Assembly (NCBI RefSeq): GCF_014192375.1
Contig: NZ_JACHXV010000011.1
Location: forward strand, 1 to 64,000
DNA from: Endobacter medicaginis
Lineage (GTDB): Bacteria; Pseudomonadota; Alphaproteobacteria; Acetobacterales; Acetobacteraceae
DNA length: 64,000 bases
Direction: 5' to 3'
The notes under the pieces are model-generated. The model had not been told where the DNA came from. It searched no databases and saw nothing but the letters and a program-made list of their open reading frames with translations. A program made the position numbers and the translations under genes. Positions 17,624 through 26,971 of this stretch are shown piece after piece (position 1 is the stretch's first letter; each line of letters starts with the position of its first letter).

Positions 17624-18385
17624 TCAGGTCGTGAACTGCTCGATCGCAATCCGCTCGGACAGCCCCTGTTCCGGATCGAACAGGACCGTCACTCCGAGCT
17701 GGCGATCTTCCGCGACCTCGACCTCCTCAACGTCGCGCACCTCGGTGAAGTCCGCGACCGCCGCGGCAGGCCGCTTGTCCGCCTCGCCGATGCGGAAACG
17801 CACCCGGGCGGTGCTGGGCAGCAACGCGCCACGCCAGCGCCGCGGCCTGAAGGCGCTGATCGGTGTGAGCGGCAGCAGATTGGCCGAAAGCGGCACGATC
17901 GGCCCATGCGCGGAAAGGTTGTAGGCCGTCGACCCGGCCGGGGTCGCCACCAGCACCCCGTCGCAGATCAGCTCCTCCATCCGCACCTTGGCGTCCACGG
18001 TGATCTCGATCTTGCAGGCCTGCCGGGTCTGGCGGAACAGGAAGACATCGTTCAATGCGAGGGCCTCATGGCGCTGCCCGTCCAGCGTGGTGGCCAGCAT
18101 GCGCAGCGGGTGCAGCACCGCCGCCTGGGCCCGGGCAAGCAGGTCCGGCACATCGTCGAGATGCACGCCGTTCATCAGAAACCCCACCGATCCGCAGTTC
18201 ATCCCGTATACGGGCGTCCCGGTGCGCAGCGCCCTATGCAGGGTCTCCAGCATGAAGCCGTCACCGCCGAGGCAGACGATGTATTCCGCCGCCTCGAATC
18301 CAACGTCGCCATAACGGGCGACGAACTGCCTCAGCAGGGCTTGCGCCGACTCGGTGGCCGATGCGGTGAAGGCGATGCGGCTCAC
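17624..18385 (-). CDS. nadK: NAD kinase
   Basis: The 253-residue enzyme makes NADP from NAD and ATP (or polyphosphate). It has the diagnostic GGDG motif ([14 protein letters not shown]), the [10 protein letters not shown] motif and the [21 protein letters not shown] segment of the NAD site. The GTG start at 18385 overlaps the nitrilase stop (GTGA); the longer upstream frame only reads through that gene. Length fits alphaproteobacterial short NadK. Convergent with the CtrA-like gene. Confidence 0.92.
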   Translation of the reverse strand: MSRIAFTASATESAQALLRQFVARYGDVGFEAAEYIVCLGGDGFMLETLHRALRTGTPVYGMNCGSVGFLMNGVHLDDVPDLLARAQAAVLHPLRMLATTLDGQRHEALALNDVFLFRQTRQACKIEITVDAKVRMEELICDGVLVATPAGSTAYNLSAHGPIVPLSANLLPLTPISAFRPRRWRGALLPSTARVRFRIGEADKRPAAAVADFTEVRDVEEVEVAEDRQLGVTVLFDPEQGLSERIAIEQFTT

Positions 18386-19221
18386 GCGGACAACTCGCGC
18401 CGGTGCTCGACCACTGGCATGTCCGCCCGGACGCGGCGGGTGAGTGCGCGGTCGATCCGCGCGCTGGCCCAGCCCGGCCCGCGCGAGGCCTCGGCCACCA
18501 CCGTTCCCCATGGGTCGACGATCAGCGAATGGCCGAAGGTCATCCGCGTCGCGCCCTGTTCGTTGGCATGCGGCCCGCACGTTCCGGCTGCCGCGATCCA
18601 GCATTGCGTCTCGATCGCCCTGGCCCGCAGCAGTGTATGCCAGTGGGCCGCTCCGGTTTCGGCCGTGAAGGCCGCCGGCAACACGATCAACTCGCTTCCT
18701 GCGGCCCTCAGCGCGGAAAACAGGTAGGCGAAGCGCAGATCGTAACAGATCGCGCAGCCTGCGATCAGCCCCCCCGCGTCGAACGTCGCAAGCCGGCTGC
18801 CGCATGCATAGGTGTCGCTCTCGCGATAGCTGTGGCCGCTCGGCGAGACGATGTCGAACAGATGCACCTTCCGGTAGCGCGCCAGCTCCATTCCGTTCGG
18901 ACCAAACACCAGCGAGGTATTGAAAAGCCGATCCGGGCGCTGAGGGTCACGCTCACCGATCGATCCGCCATGCAGCACGATGCGATGCCTGCGCGCTGCG
19001 TCCGACAGTGCCTCGTATGTCTCGCCCGGTTCGCGGCCGGCCAGCGGTTCGGCATTCGCGAACTTGGTCTCTCGTGTCCCGCCGAGGCTGTTCCACACTT
19101 CCGGCAGCACCACCAGCTGCGGACGGTCCGCATCGACGGCCTCGTCGATCAAGCGGATCGTGGTCGCGATATTGGCCTGCTTGTCCGTCCCCGGCGAAGT
19201 CTGCACGACGCTGACGCGCAT
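18382..19221 (-). CDS. Carbon-nitrogen hydrolase, Nit1/Nit2-like
   Basis: The 279-residue nitrilase-superfamily amidase has the Glu-Lys-Cys triad in place: [16 protein letters not shown] and [10 protein letters not shown]. The YRKVHLFDI region and overall length fit the NIT1/NIT2 branch, whose known roles are removal of deaminated glutathione or omega-amides. It overlaps nadK and probably forms an operon with it. Which substrate it uses cannot be told. Confidence 0.85.
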   Translation of the reverse strand: MRVSVVQTSPGTDKQANIATTIRLIDEAVDADRPQLVVLPEVWNSLGGTRETKFANAEPLAGREPGETYEALSDAARRHRIVLHGGSIGERDPQRPDRLFNTSLVFGPNGMELARYRKVHLFDIVSPSGHSYRESDTYACGSRLATFDAGGLIAGCAICYDLRFAYLFSALRAAGSELIVLPAAFTAETGAAHWHTLLRARAIETQCWIAAAGTCGPHANEQGATRMTFGHSLIVDPWGTVVAEASRGPGWASARIDRALTRRVRADMPVVEHRRELSA

Positions 19222-19326
19222 GGATCTGATCGCTCCCGCCTCAATTCCGCCGCATGTCCGGCCGGGGCAGTCCTATCTCAATTGCGCGCGTCGTGCACCT
19301 CGATGCCGATTAGGGAAAGATGGGCC

Positions 19327-19524
19327 TCAGTGGCCGTCGGTACCCCCGGATATGCGAACCGGAAGGCGTGATGCGAGCGTCAGCCACTCCTCGGGAAGAT
19401 CTTCGGCGAGGGAGCCGGTAAACCGTCCGGCAAGCGAGCGCTCGACCCACAGATCGAAGGCAGAACCATCGATCGGGCCGCGTGGTGTCACAGATCCTGT
19501 GAAACGCTGGGTCATCATACTCAT
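19327..19524 (-). CDS. Small protein, faintly NepR-like
   Basis: The 65-residue product begins MSMMTQRFTG. Its core AFDLWVERSLAGRFTGSLAE, followed by DLPEEWLTLASRLP, places an aromatic, then E-x-LP, then L-x3-L at the spacing seen in NepR anti-sigma factors of the alphaproteobacterial stress response. The match is short and could be chance; no PhyR or EcfG gene is nearby. It lies 81 bp after flhG in the same direction, so it may instead be a small flagellar-operon protein. The start at 19524 is the first of two usable ATGs. Confidence 0.45.
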   Translation of the reverse strand: MSMMTQRFTGSVTPRGPIDGSAFDLWVERSLAGRFTGSLAEDLPEEWLTLASRLPVRISGGTDGH

Positions 19525-19605
19525 CACATCGCCTTGCCGTTGGCGCGGTTGCATGGCGGGTCCGGATTTCAGGTCCGGGCTGTCATGTCGGCCGCGCCTG
19601 TCCGC

Positions 19606-20463
19606 TCAGCCCAGCGTCGTCAGCACACGCTGCATGTCACGTGCGGCGAGGCTGCCCGGATGTCGTACCGGCAGCGGCACCTGGTGGCGGATCGCATCCT
19701 TGACGCGCTCGTCGCGACGGATCACCCCCGCCAGCGGCGGTTCCTTGCCCAGAAAGGTCCGACAGGCCCGTGCCAGGATCGCGTGGGTCTTCTCGCCACT
19801 GCCGAGCGTGCTGGCCTGGTTGATCACGATGCGTGCATCGGCGGCGGCTCCGCGACGGAGGTGACGGTGGTCGCGATCCAGCAGCTTGAGCACCGCATAG
19901 GCATCGGTGAGCGAGGTTGGCTCGTCGGTCGCGAGCACCAGGCTGATATCGGCCGAGGCCGCCAGCCGTCGCATCGCAGGATCGATCCCGGCGCCGAGAT
20001 CAAGCAGCACGGTATCGTACTGGGAGGCGCGGCGCATGCCGTCGAGCAGCCGTTCGAGACTGCGCGCATCCATGCCGGCCAGTGTCCCCGCCCCGGACCG
20101 TCCGGCCAGCACGTCGAAACGCTGGCCGGGCTCCGTGCCATAGCGCGTCACCGCCTCCTCGAGCGGCACGTCGCGGCCGATGACGCTGGACAGGTCGCGT
20201 TCCGGCAGCAGGCCGAGCTGGATATCGACATTGGCCAGTCCCAGGTCGCCGTCGAACAGCAGCACACGTTGCCCGGCGCGGGCCAGCAGGCAGGCCGCAC
20301 TTACCGAGAACCATGTCTTGCCGACGCCGCCCTTGCCGGAGGCAATGGCAATCACCCGCGACGTGGGTTCGGAGGCCGGCGTCCGCACGGTCGTCGCGGC
20401 CGGGCGCTCGACGGCATGCGCGGCTGCCGGGGCTCGGGAGGGCAGGGTGTTGATGGAAACCAT
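19606..20463 (-). CDS. flhG: FlhG-like MinD-family ATPase
   Basis: The 285-residue protein has the deviant P-loop SGKGGVGKTWFSV (43-50 core), DGDLGLANVDIQLGL and VLLDLGAGID. These are hallmarks of FlhG/FleN/YlxH, the MinD-like ATPase that limits flagellar number and works with FlhF. The C-terminus ends SLAARDMQRVL, as in other FlhG proteins. It lies 20 bp after flhF, the standard order. Confidence 0.9.
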   Translation of the reverse strand: MVSINTLPSRAPAAAHAVERPAATTVRTPASEPTSRVIAIASGKGGVGKTWFSVSAACLLARAGQRVLLFDGDLGLANVDIQLGLLPERDLSSVIGRDVPLEEAVTRYGTEPGQRFDVLAGRSGAGTLAGMDARSLERLLDGMRRASQYDTVLLDLGAGIDPAMRRLAASADISLVLATDEPTSLTDAYAVLKLLDRDHRHLRRGAAADARIVINQASTLGSGEKTHAILARACRTFLGKEPPLAGVIRRDERVKDAIRHQVPLPVRHPGSLAARDMQRVLTTLG

Positions 20464-20483
20464 CGGGGTTGTCCTTGTCTCGG

Positions 20484-21506
20484 TCAGCGTCTTGCCTGCT
20501 GGGCGGCGATGTGAGCGCTAATCAGGGCTGCATGTCGGTCATTGAAGGTGCGGGGTGTCGCGTCGGGCACGATGTTGATCGGCGCGCTCTGTGCGAGCGG
20601 TCGGCGTTGGGCCAGCCGCCGGGCGAGCAGGTCCGGACCCAGATCACTGATGCCGGCGGTCCCGAGCAGGGCAGCGGCCAGCGAGAATTCGCCGGCGAGG
20701 CAGCCGGCCAGCGGTCCGCCCAGGCGTCCCGAACTGGCGAAGCGGGTGATGATGAGCCTGTCCAGCTCGTCCAGAGCCTGTCGCGCGGCACAGGCGAACT
20801 CGGCCGCCTCCAGCGGATCGGTCCCCGCGGCGATCGTCATCATGGGTCTCGCCCCGGCGGTCTCGGCCAACGCTCCGATGCTTTCGGCCGAATCGGGGCT
20901 GAACGGATCCAGAGGTGGGGTGTCGATCAGCAATACCGTCTCGGCATCCTGCCGCGCGAGAGCGCGCCGCAGCGTGTCGGGCCGGTCGGCAACGATGAGC
21001 GTCAGCCCGAGCGCGCGCGTCGCCGCAGCCAGGGTCTCGGCAGCGCCGGGGCGCCGGTCGGCGGTGATGACCATCGGCAGGCCGCCGGCAAGAAGATGTC
21101 GCCGCGCGAGGGCAACGATGCTGCTCGTGCGCCCGCTGCCGGCAGCGCCGCAGACGAGGAGAGCCTGTCGGGCGCGATCGTCGCTTGCCGGGCGGAAGAC
21201 GAACCGTCGTGAACAGGCATCGGAAAGGCTTTCCCCGGTTCGAGGGCTGAGCGCATCGACCAGGATCGGTGGCAGATTGTGCCACACGAAGCTCGCCATC
21301 AGCGCCGGATCCGGTGGCGGCGCGGGCACGTCGTCGAAACGCTCCAGCTCGTCCTGCGCGGCGTCTTCCGGGTCGATGGCCGCAGTCACCTCCACGCCGC
21401 CCGCGATCTCGCGCGAGGACAACAGCAGAGCGTCCGCACCAAGCTCCTCGCGCAGCAGCGAGATCGCCCCGCGCAGGGTCGGAGCGGAAAACACCTTGAC
21501 CCGCAT
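20484..21506 (-). CDS. flhF: FlhF-like SRP-type GTPase with divergent G motifs
   Basis: The 340-residue protein sits between flhA and flhG, the place of flhF, and begins [20 protein letters not shown] like FlhF. The GTPase motifs have drifted. G1 reads GAAGSGRTSS (from 120), with Arg126 where Lys is expected. G3 reads IDTPPLDPF rather than DTAG. G4 reads ITRFASSG rather than TKLDE. The SRP-GTPase backbone (SGRLGGPLAGCLA, SDLGPDLLA) is still recognisable. FlhF sets flagellar position; here GTP hydrolysis may be weak or absent. It overlaps flhA by 1 bp (TGATG). Confidence 0.85.
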   Translation of the reverse strand: MRVKVFSAPTLRGAISLLREELGADALLLSSREIAGGVEVTAAIDPEDAAQDELERFDDVPAPPPDPALMASFVWHNLPPILVDALSPRTGESLSDACSRRFVFRPASDDRARQALLVCGAAGSGRTSSIVALARRHLLAGGLPMVITADRRPGAAETLAAATRALGLTLIVADRPDTLRRALARQDAETVLLIDTPPLDPFSPDSAESIGALAETAGARPMMTIAAGTDPLEAAEFACAARQALDELDRLIITRFASSGRLGGPLAGCLAGEFSLAAALLGTAGISDLGPDLLARRLAQRRPLAQSAPINIVPDATPRTFNDRHAALISAHIAAQQARR

Positions 21507-23644
21507 CAGATGGTGGCCAGCGTGCGGATGCGGACCCGGGGTGAGATCTCGTTCTGGGCCAGCACCGGCGTGTGCGGACGGATGCGCTCGACGATGGCGC
21601 GAATCTGAGGCCGGATCGATCCGCTCACCAGCACCACAGCCGACTCTCCCGTTGCCGCTACCTGGTCAAGTGTCGCACGCAGACGGTTAATGAAGTCCGA
21701 AAGACGGCTCGGCGCCATCGCGAGATGCCGGTCGTCGGCCGGACCGACCAGACTCTCGATGATCGCGGCTTCCCATTCCGGCGAGAGCGTCACGAGTGGC
21801 ACATAGCCGCCTGGCCCGACATGGCTGTCGCTGATCTGTCGCGCCAGCCTGGCTCGGACGTGTGCGACGATGGCAGTGGTGGCGCGCATGCCGACGCTGC
21901 ACGCATCCTGCACGCCCTCGAGGATCGTGGTCAGGTCGCGGATCGAGACCCGCTCGGCCAGCAGGGCCTGCAGGACACGCTGCACGCCGCCGACGCTGAT
22001 CTGTGTGGGGATCATGTCAGCAACGAGTTTCTGCTGTTCGCGGGGCAGTTCGTCGAGAAGCTTCTGCGTCTCGCTGTAGGACAACAGCTCCGCCATCATC
22101 TGCCGGACCATCTCGGACAGATGCGTGGTGATCACACTGGCCGGATCGACGACGGTCAGCCCGCGGAACAGGGCATCCTCACGTTGCGCGGTATCGATCC
22201 ACAGCGCCGGCAGGCCGAAGGCGGGCTCGACGGTCGGCTCGCCGGCCAGATCGGGCGTGCCGCCTTTCGGGTCCATCACCAGCAGGCGGGCAGGATGCAC
22301 CTCGCCGCGACCCGCCTCGATCTCCTTGAGACGAACGACATATTGCGAGGCGCCGAGCTGCATGTTGTCCTGGATGCGCACGGGCGGCAGGACGAAGCCC
22401 ATTTCAGAGGCGAAGCTGCGCCTCAGGGTGCGGATCTGTTCGGTCAGGCGTGGACTGTCGCCGCCCGCCATGGGCAGCAGGCCAAATCCGAGCTCGAGGC
22501 GGATCATGTCGATGCGCATTGCCTCTGCGATCGGCGGCTCGCTGCTGGCGGCAGGCGCGATCACGCTCGCATCGTCGTCGTCGGTCGCCGCGCGCACCGG
22601 ATGACGCCGACGCAACCAGGCAGCGCCACCCGCAAGCGCGGCCAGACCCAGAAACGGGATCGCCGGCAGTCCGGGCATCAGGGCAAGGATCGCGGCGGCG
22701 GCAGCGGCGAGGGCCAGAGGCTTCTCGCTGCCGCCGAGCTGTCGCATCAGGGCCGCATCCGCGGTACCTTCGATACCGCCCTTCGTGACCACGATGCCCG
22801 CGGCGGTGGAGACGATCAGTGCCGGGATCTGTGACACGAGCCCGTCGCCGATGGTCAGGGTGGTGAAAGTGGATGTCGCATCGGCGAACGGCATGCCATG
22901 TCGGAGCAATCCGATCGCCAGTCCACCGACGATATTGATCGCGGTGATCAGCAATCCGGCGATCGCATCCCCGCGGACGAACTTCGCCGCGCCATCCATC
23001 GCGCCGTAGAAGGCGCTCTCCTGCTCGAGCTCGCTTCGCCGCAACCGAGCAATCTTTTCGGTGATCGCGCCGGCGGAAAGTTCCGCGTCGATAGCCATCT
23101 GCTTGCCGGGCATGGCATCGAGGCTGAAGCGCGCGGCCACCTCGGCGATTCGGCCCGAACCCTTGGTGATCACCATGAAGTTGACGATCATCAAGATGGC
23201 GAAAAGGATGACGCCGATCACCACGTCACCGCCCATCAGGAAGCCGCCGAACGCCGCCACGATGTGACCGGCAGCGAGTGGCCCTTCATGGCCGTGCCCG
23301 AGGATCAGACGCGTCGTCGCGACCTCGAGAGACAGCCGCAGCAGGGTGGTCAGCAGCAGAAGGGTCGGAAAACTGGTGAAATCGAGCGGACGACGCAGGA
23401 ACAGGGCCACCATCAGCACCAGCACGGAGGACGTGACCGATACGGCGAGTCCGAAATCCAGCAGCAGGGTGGGCAGCGGCAGGATCAGCAGCGACAGCAG
23501 GCACACGACGCCGATGGCGAGGCCGATATCGGCGCCGGGCGCGAAACGGCGCCACCGACGGGCCATGTCGCCAAGGCCGCCGAGCGCGAGTGTTGCGCGC
23601 TGGCCGGCGGCGACCTGAGGGGCGGGCAGGACCGCGCCGGTCAT
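21506..23644 (-). CDS. flhA: Flagellar export gate protein FlhA
   Basis: The 712-residue protein has eight predicted membrane helices in its first half, the FHIPEP-region block with [16 protein letters not shown], and a C-terminal cytoplasmic domain ending near [10 protein letters not shown]-like [12 protein letters not shown]. FlhA is the export-gate platform that receives substrate-chaperone complexes. Start ATG at 23644 overlaps the flbD stop (ATGA). Length is normal. Confidence 0.95.
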   Translation of the reverse strand: MTGAVLPAPQVAAGQRATLALGGLGDMARRWRRFAPGADIGLAIGVVCLLSLLILPLPTLLLDFGLAVSVTSSVLVLMVALFLRRPLDFTSFPTLLLLTTLLRLSLEVATTRLILGHGHEGPLAAGHIVAAFGGFLMGGDVVIGVILFAILMIVNFMVITKGSGRIAEVAARFSLDAMPGKQMAIDAELSAGAITEKIARLRRSELEQESAFYGAMDGAAKFVRGDAIAGLLITAINIVGGLAIGLLRHGMPFADATSTFTTLTIGDGLVSQIPALIVSTAAGIVVTKGGIEGTADAALMRQLGGSEKPLALAAAAAAILALMPGLPAIPFLGLAALAGGAAWLRRRHPVRAATDDDDASVIAPAASSEPPIAEAMRIDMIRLELGFGLLPMAGGDSPRLTEQIRTLRRSFASEMGFVLPPVRIQDNMQLGASQYVVRLKEIEAGRGEVHPARLLVMDPKGGTPDLAGEPTVEPAFGLPALWIDTAQREDALFRGLTVVDPASVITTHLSEMVRQMMAELLSYSETQKLLDELPREQQKLVADMIPTQISVGGVQRVLQALLAERVSIRDLTTILEGVQDACSVGMRATTAIVAHVRARLARQISDSHVGPGGYVPLVTLSPEWEAAIIESLVGPADDRHLAMAPSRLSDFINRLRATLDQVAATGESAVVLVSGSIRPQIRAIVERIRPHTPVLAQNEISPRVRIRTLATI

Positions 23645-24966
23645 GCGGATCTCATTTCAGGTGACGGCACCCTGACCCCCTGTGCTGCATAGTCGCGCAG
23701 CTTGTTGCGCAGTGCGCGGATCGAGATCCCAAGCAGGGTCGCCGCATGTGTACGGTTGCCGAGCGTATGATGCAGGGTTTCGATGATGAGTTTCTGTTCC
23801 AGACCGCCCACGGTCTGGCCGACCAGATTGTGGACCGGCATGGGTGCTGTGACGGCAGTGGCGCTCGTCAGACCCAGCGCGTCAGCATCGATTTCCTCGC
23901 CCTCGGCGAGCAGCACGGCGCGATGCACGAGGTTCTGGAGTTCGCGGATGTTCCCCGGCCAGGCATGCCTCGCCAGCGCCTGGAGCGCCGAAGGTGCGAG
24001 CCGGCGCGGTTCCAGACCATTCAGGCTGGCGTAGTGCTGGGCATAATGGTGCGCAAGCGGTCCGATATCGCCGGGCCGTTCCCGCAGCGCGGGGAGTCTG
24101 AGATTGACGACATCGAGTCGAAAATAAAGATCGGCCCGGAACCGACCCGCCGCGACCTCGTCGGCGAGGTCGCGGTTGGTGGTGGCGATGATGCGGGTGT
24201 CGACGCGCACCGGCCCGCTGCCGCCCAGCCGGTCGATCTCGCGCTCCTGGATGGCACGCAGAAGCTTGGCCTGCAGTCGCAGGTCCATCTCGCTGATCTC
24301 GTCGAGCAACAGCGTGCCGCCGGAGGCGGCCTCGAATTTGCCGATGCGTCTGGCGACAGCGCCACTGAACGCGCCCTTCTCGTGTCCGAACAGCTCCGAT
24401 TCCAGCAGTGCCTCGGGAATCGCGGCGCAGTTGATCGCGACGAACGCCGCCGGCGCACGCCGGGAGTGTCGGTGGAGGTAGCGCGCCATCACCTCCTTGC
24501 CTGTGCCGGACTCGCCGCAGATCAGCACGGTCGCTTCCGATGCTGCGATTTTTTCGGCCTGACGCAGAAGCTGGCGCATGCGTGGATCGACCGCGACCAT
24601 AGGATCACTGCGTTCGACAAGCCCTGTCAGAATGGCCGCGATGGCTTCCGCATCAGGCGGCAGTGCGATGAATTCACGTGCCCCGTCGCGGATCGCGCGT
24701 CCGGCCGCCACCGGATCGAGCCGGCTGCCGCACGCCACGACAGGCAGCGCGATACGCTCGCTCGCCATTGCGCTGCCGAGCCTGCCCACGCTGTCCGGAT
24801 CGCCGTCGATGTCGCAGATGACGATATCAAAGCGGCCTTCCTCGCGAAGACGCGCGATACCCGCAGCGACCGAGGCCACGCGCGTGAACGCGGTGCCGCG
24901 CTGCGCGGCGACCGCGCTGCCGAACGTCAGCGCCACGTCATCGGGTCCGATGACCAGAAGATGCAT
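23641..24966 (-). CDS. flbD: FlbD-like sigma-54-dependent activator
   Basis: The 441-residue activator has an N-terminal receiver-like domain (1-115), a sigma-54 AAA+ domain and a Fis-type HTH ([18 protein letters not shown]). Walker A is GESGTGKE (151-158). The sigma-54 contact loop reads GAFSGA (198-203) rather than GAFTGA. In the receiver an Asp is at the phospho position (D52, CDIDG), but the conserved Lys is Leu (FIALPPD) and the acidic pocket is weak, as in FlbD of Caulobacter. FlbD turns on sigma-54 class III flagellar genes; two such promoters lie at 30.8-31.0 kb. It lies in the flagellar operon between fliN and flhA. Confidence 0.9.
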   Translation of the reverse strand: MHLLVIGPDDVALTFGSAVAAQRGTAFTRVASVAAGIARLREEGRFDIVICDIDGDPDSVGRLGSAMASERIALPVVACGSRLDPVAAGRAIRDGAREFIALPPDAEAIAAILTGLVERSDPMVAVDPRMRQLLRQAEKIAASEATVLICGESGTGKEVMARYLHRHSRRAPAAFVAINCAAIPEALLESELFGHEKGAFSGAVARRIGKFEAASGGTLLLDEISEMDLRLQAKLLRAIQEREIDRLGGSGPVRVDTRIIATTNRDLADEVAAGRFRADLYFRLDVVNLRLPALRERPGDIGPLAHHYAQHYASLNGLEPRRLAPSALQALARHAWPGNIRELQNLVHRAVLLAEGEEIDADALGLTSATAVTAPMPVHNLVGQTVGGLEQKLIIETLHHTLGNRTHAATLLGISIRALRNKLRDYAAQGVRVPSPEMRSA

Positions 24967-24983
24967 CTGCGACCTCCCTCAGT

Positions 24984-25322
24984 TCAGACGGCGCGATCGG
25001 CCTTGACGATCTCGGTCATCGTCACGCCCAGGCGGCTGTCGTCGACCATCACGACCTCGCCGCGCGCGACAAGGCGATTGTTGACGTAGATGTCGATGGC
25101 CTCGCCGAGCTTGCGGTCGAGCTCGACAACGGCGCCCCGCCCCAGCTTGAGGAGCTGGCTGACCTGCATCGTGGTCTTGCCCAGTACCGCGCTTACGGTG
25201 ACCGGGATGTCGTAGACGGCGTCGAGATCCTGGGCGGCGCGGCTGCCATGGCCCGATCCGAGATCGCTGCTCGCGGATCCCGCAAATCCCTTCGCGTCGA
25301 TCACATCGAATTCCTGTGTCAT
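24984..25322 (-). CDS. fliN: Flagellar switch protein FliN
   Basis: The 112-residue protein contains the SpoA/FliN domain: YDIPVTVSAVLGKTTMQVSQ, LLKLGRGAVVELDRKLGEAI and DIYVNNRLVARGEVVMVDDS, then LGVTMTEIV. With FliM and FliG it builds the C-ring. The ATG at 25322 overlaps the fliH stop and gives the correct family length; the longer frame upstream is noise. fliM is not in the window. Confidence 0.93.
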   Translation of the reverse strand: MTQEFDVIDAKGFAGSASSDLGSGHGSRAAQDLDAVYDIPVTVSAVLGKTTMQVSQLLKLGRGAVVELDRKLGEAIDIYVNNRLVARGEVVMVDDSRLGVTMTEIVKADRAV

Positions 25323-25963
25323 GCTTGATGTCCTCGGATTGTGGTCGTGGTGGAGAGATCGGCGAGGCAGGCCATCAGCGTCTGCAGGATGGTCTGCCCG
25401 CTGCGCGTGAAATGCCCATGGCGCCAGTGAACCCTGACGTCCCCCGGCCCCAGCGTGTCGCTGCACGACCACTCCGCGTTGGGCGGCAGGTCGGCCAGCA
25501 GCCCGGCCAGTCGTCGATGTGTCTCCGCACTCGTCTCGATCACCAGCCGGCAGGCCGGGTCGATACCGGCGCGCAGTGCCGTCAGTGCGGCCTGCACATC
25601 GAGATGACCATGCTCGCGCAGCAAGGACGGCAGGATCGCACGCAATGCCTCGCCGACCAGCCCCACGACCTCGCTCGCAGTCGCAGAGAGCGACGCCGCG
25701 AGGGCGGTGTCGGCGCTGTCGATGGCCTGGCGCAGCATCGCGACCATACGGACAGTCTCGGCGGCCTGCGACGCGGCGATGGAGACGCTCGCTTCATGTT
25801 GGCCGGCTGCGAATCCTTCCTGCCAGGCCGCATCGAGCGCCGTCGGATCAGGGATGGCGACCGCCATGGGTTCAGGCGGCGGCGCGACCCGTGGCGGCTC
25901 GTCGAAATCCTCGGCGTATAGAATGTCGGGCAGCTGACAGGCCCATGCAGCATGATGGGTCAC
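25319..25963 (-). CDS. fliH: FliH-like export ATPase regulator
   Basis: The 214-residue protein has an N-terminal Pro-rich part, a middle helical region (ALDAAWQEGFAAGQHEASVS) and a C-terminal stator-like domain (GDVRVHWRHGHFTRSGQTIL). The GxxxG-like and short-range pattern plus position between fliG and fliN identify it as FliH, which holds FliI at the export gate. Sequence conservation is weak, as usual for FliH. Confidence 0.8.
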   Translation of the reverse strand: MTHHAAWACQLPDILYAEDFDEPPRVAPPPEPMAVAIPDPTALDAAWQEGFAAGQHEASVSIAASQAAETVRMVAMLRQAIDSADTALAASLSATASEVVGLVGEALRAILPSLLREHGHLDVQAALTALRAGIDPACRLVIETSAETHRRLAGLLADLPPNAEWSCSDTLGPGDVRVHWRHGHFTRSGQTILQTLMACLADLSTTTTIRGHQA

Positions 25964-26970
25964 TCCACCATCTCCTCGTCCTGTCGACCCGAGATCTCGA
26001 TCTCACCCTGTGCTGCAAGCTCCTTCGCGTTGGCGACGATCTTCATCTGGGCGTCGTCGACGTCGCGAAGCCTGACCGGACCGAGGGAGGCGATGTCATC
26101 GCGCATCATCTTGCCGGCGCGTTCGGACAAGCAGGAGAGAAAGGTGTTCCGGACCTGTTCGGATGCACCCTTCAGTGCGAGGGGCAGGAGTTCCTTGTCT
26201 ACGGCCCGCATGAGGGTCTGGATCGCCGACATCGACAGACGACCGAGATCCTCGAAGGTGAACATCAGCGATCTGACCCGGTCCGCCGATTCCCGCGAAC
26301 GGGATTCGAGCGACGCCATGAAGCGGGCCTCGACCGACCGGTCGAGGTTGTTGATGATCTCGGCAATCAGCTCATGACTGTCGCGACGCGCGCTGCGGGT
26401 CAGGTTCGACATGAACTCGGCCCGCAGGGTTTTCTCGATGCCCGTGAGGACATCCTTCTGAATGCTCTCCATGCGCAGGATGCGCATGACGACGTCGCTG
26501 GCGAGGGCCTCGGGCAGCAACGCCAGAACTCTTGCGGAATGTTCTGGCTTGATCTTCGACAGGACGACGGCGATGGTCTGCGGATACTCGTTCTTGAGAT
26601 AATTCGCGAGCAGCGATTCGTTGACGTTGCCGAGCTTGTCCCACATCGTGCGGCCCGCGGGGCCGCGGATCTCCTCCATGATCTGGGTGGCCCGATCGCG
26701 AGACAGAGTCTTCTGCAGCAGGCGCTCGGTGCTGTCGAGCGTACCGAGAAGCGCGCTCGACTGACCCATCATCTGAGCGAATTCGCCACAAAGCTGCTCG
26801 ACGAGTGTGGCATCGATGCTGCCAAGCTGCGACATCGCGAAGGAGATGTCGCGGATTTCCTCCTCATGCAGCATCGAGAAGATCTGTGCGCACTGCTCCT
26901 CGCCGAGCGCCAGCATCAGGACGGCAACCTTCTGCGGACCGTTGAGCACGCGGGTTTCATTGTGTGTCAT
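25960..26970 (-). CDS. fliG: Flagellar motor switch protein FliG
   Basis: The 336-residue rotor protein starts MTHNETRVLNGPQKVAVLML and has three armadillo-like domains. The middle region has HSARVLALLPEALASDVVMR and the C-terminal torque domain has FTFEDLGRLSMSAIQTLMRA and FLSCLSERAGKMMRDDI. The start at 26970 is 1 bp from the fliF stop and gives the normal length. FliG couples stator force to C-ring rotation. Confidence 0.95.
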   Translation of the reverse strand: MTHNETRVLNGPQKVAVLMLALGEEQCAQIFSMLHEEEIRDISFAMSQLGSIDATLVEQLCGEFAQMMGQSSALLGTLDSTERLLQKTLSRDRATQIMEEIRGPAGRTMWDKLGNVNESLLANYLKNEYPQTIAVVLSKIKPEHSARVLALLPEALASDVVMRILRMESIQKDVLTGIEKTLRAEFMSNLTRSARRDSHELIAEIINNLDRSVEARFMASLESRSRESADRVRSLMFTFEDLGRLSMSAIQTLMRAVDKELLPLALKGASEQVRNTFLSCLSERAGKMMRDDIASLGPVRLRDVDDAQMKIVANAKELAAQGEIEISGRQDEEMVE

Positions 26971-26971
26971 G

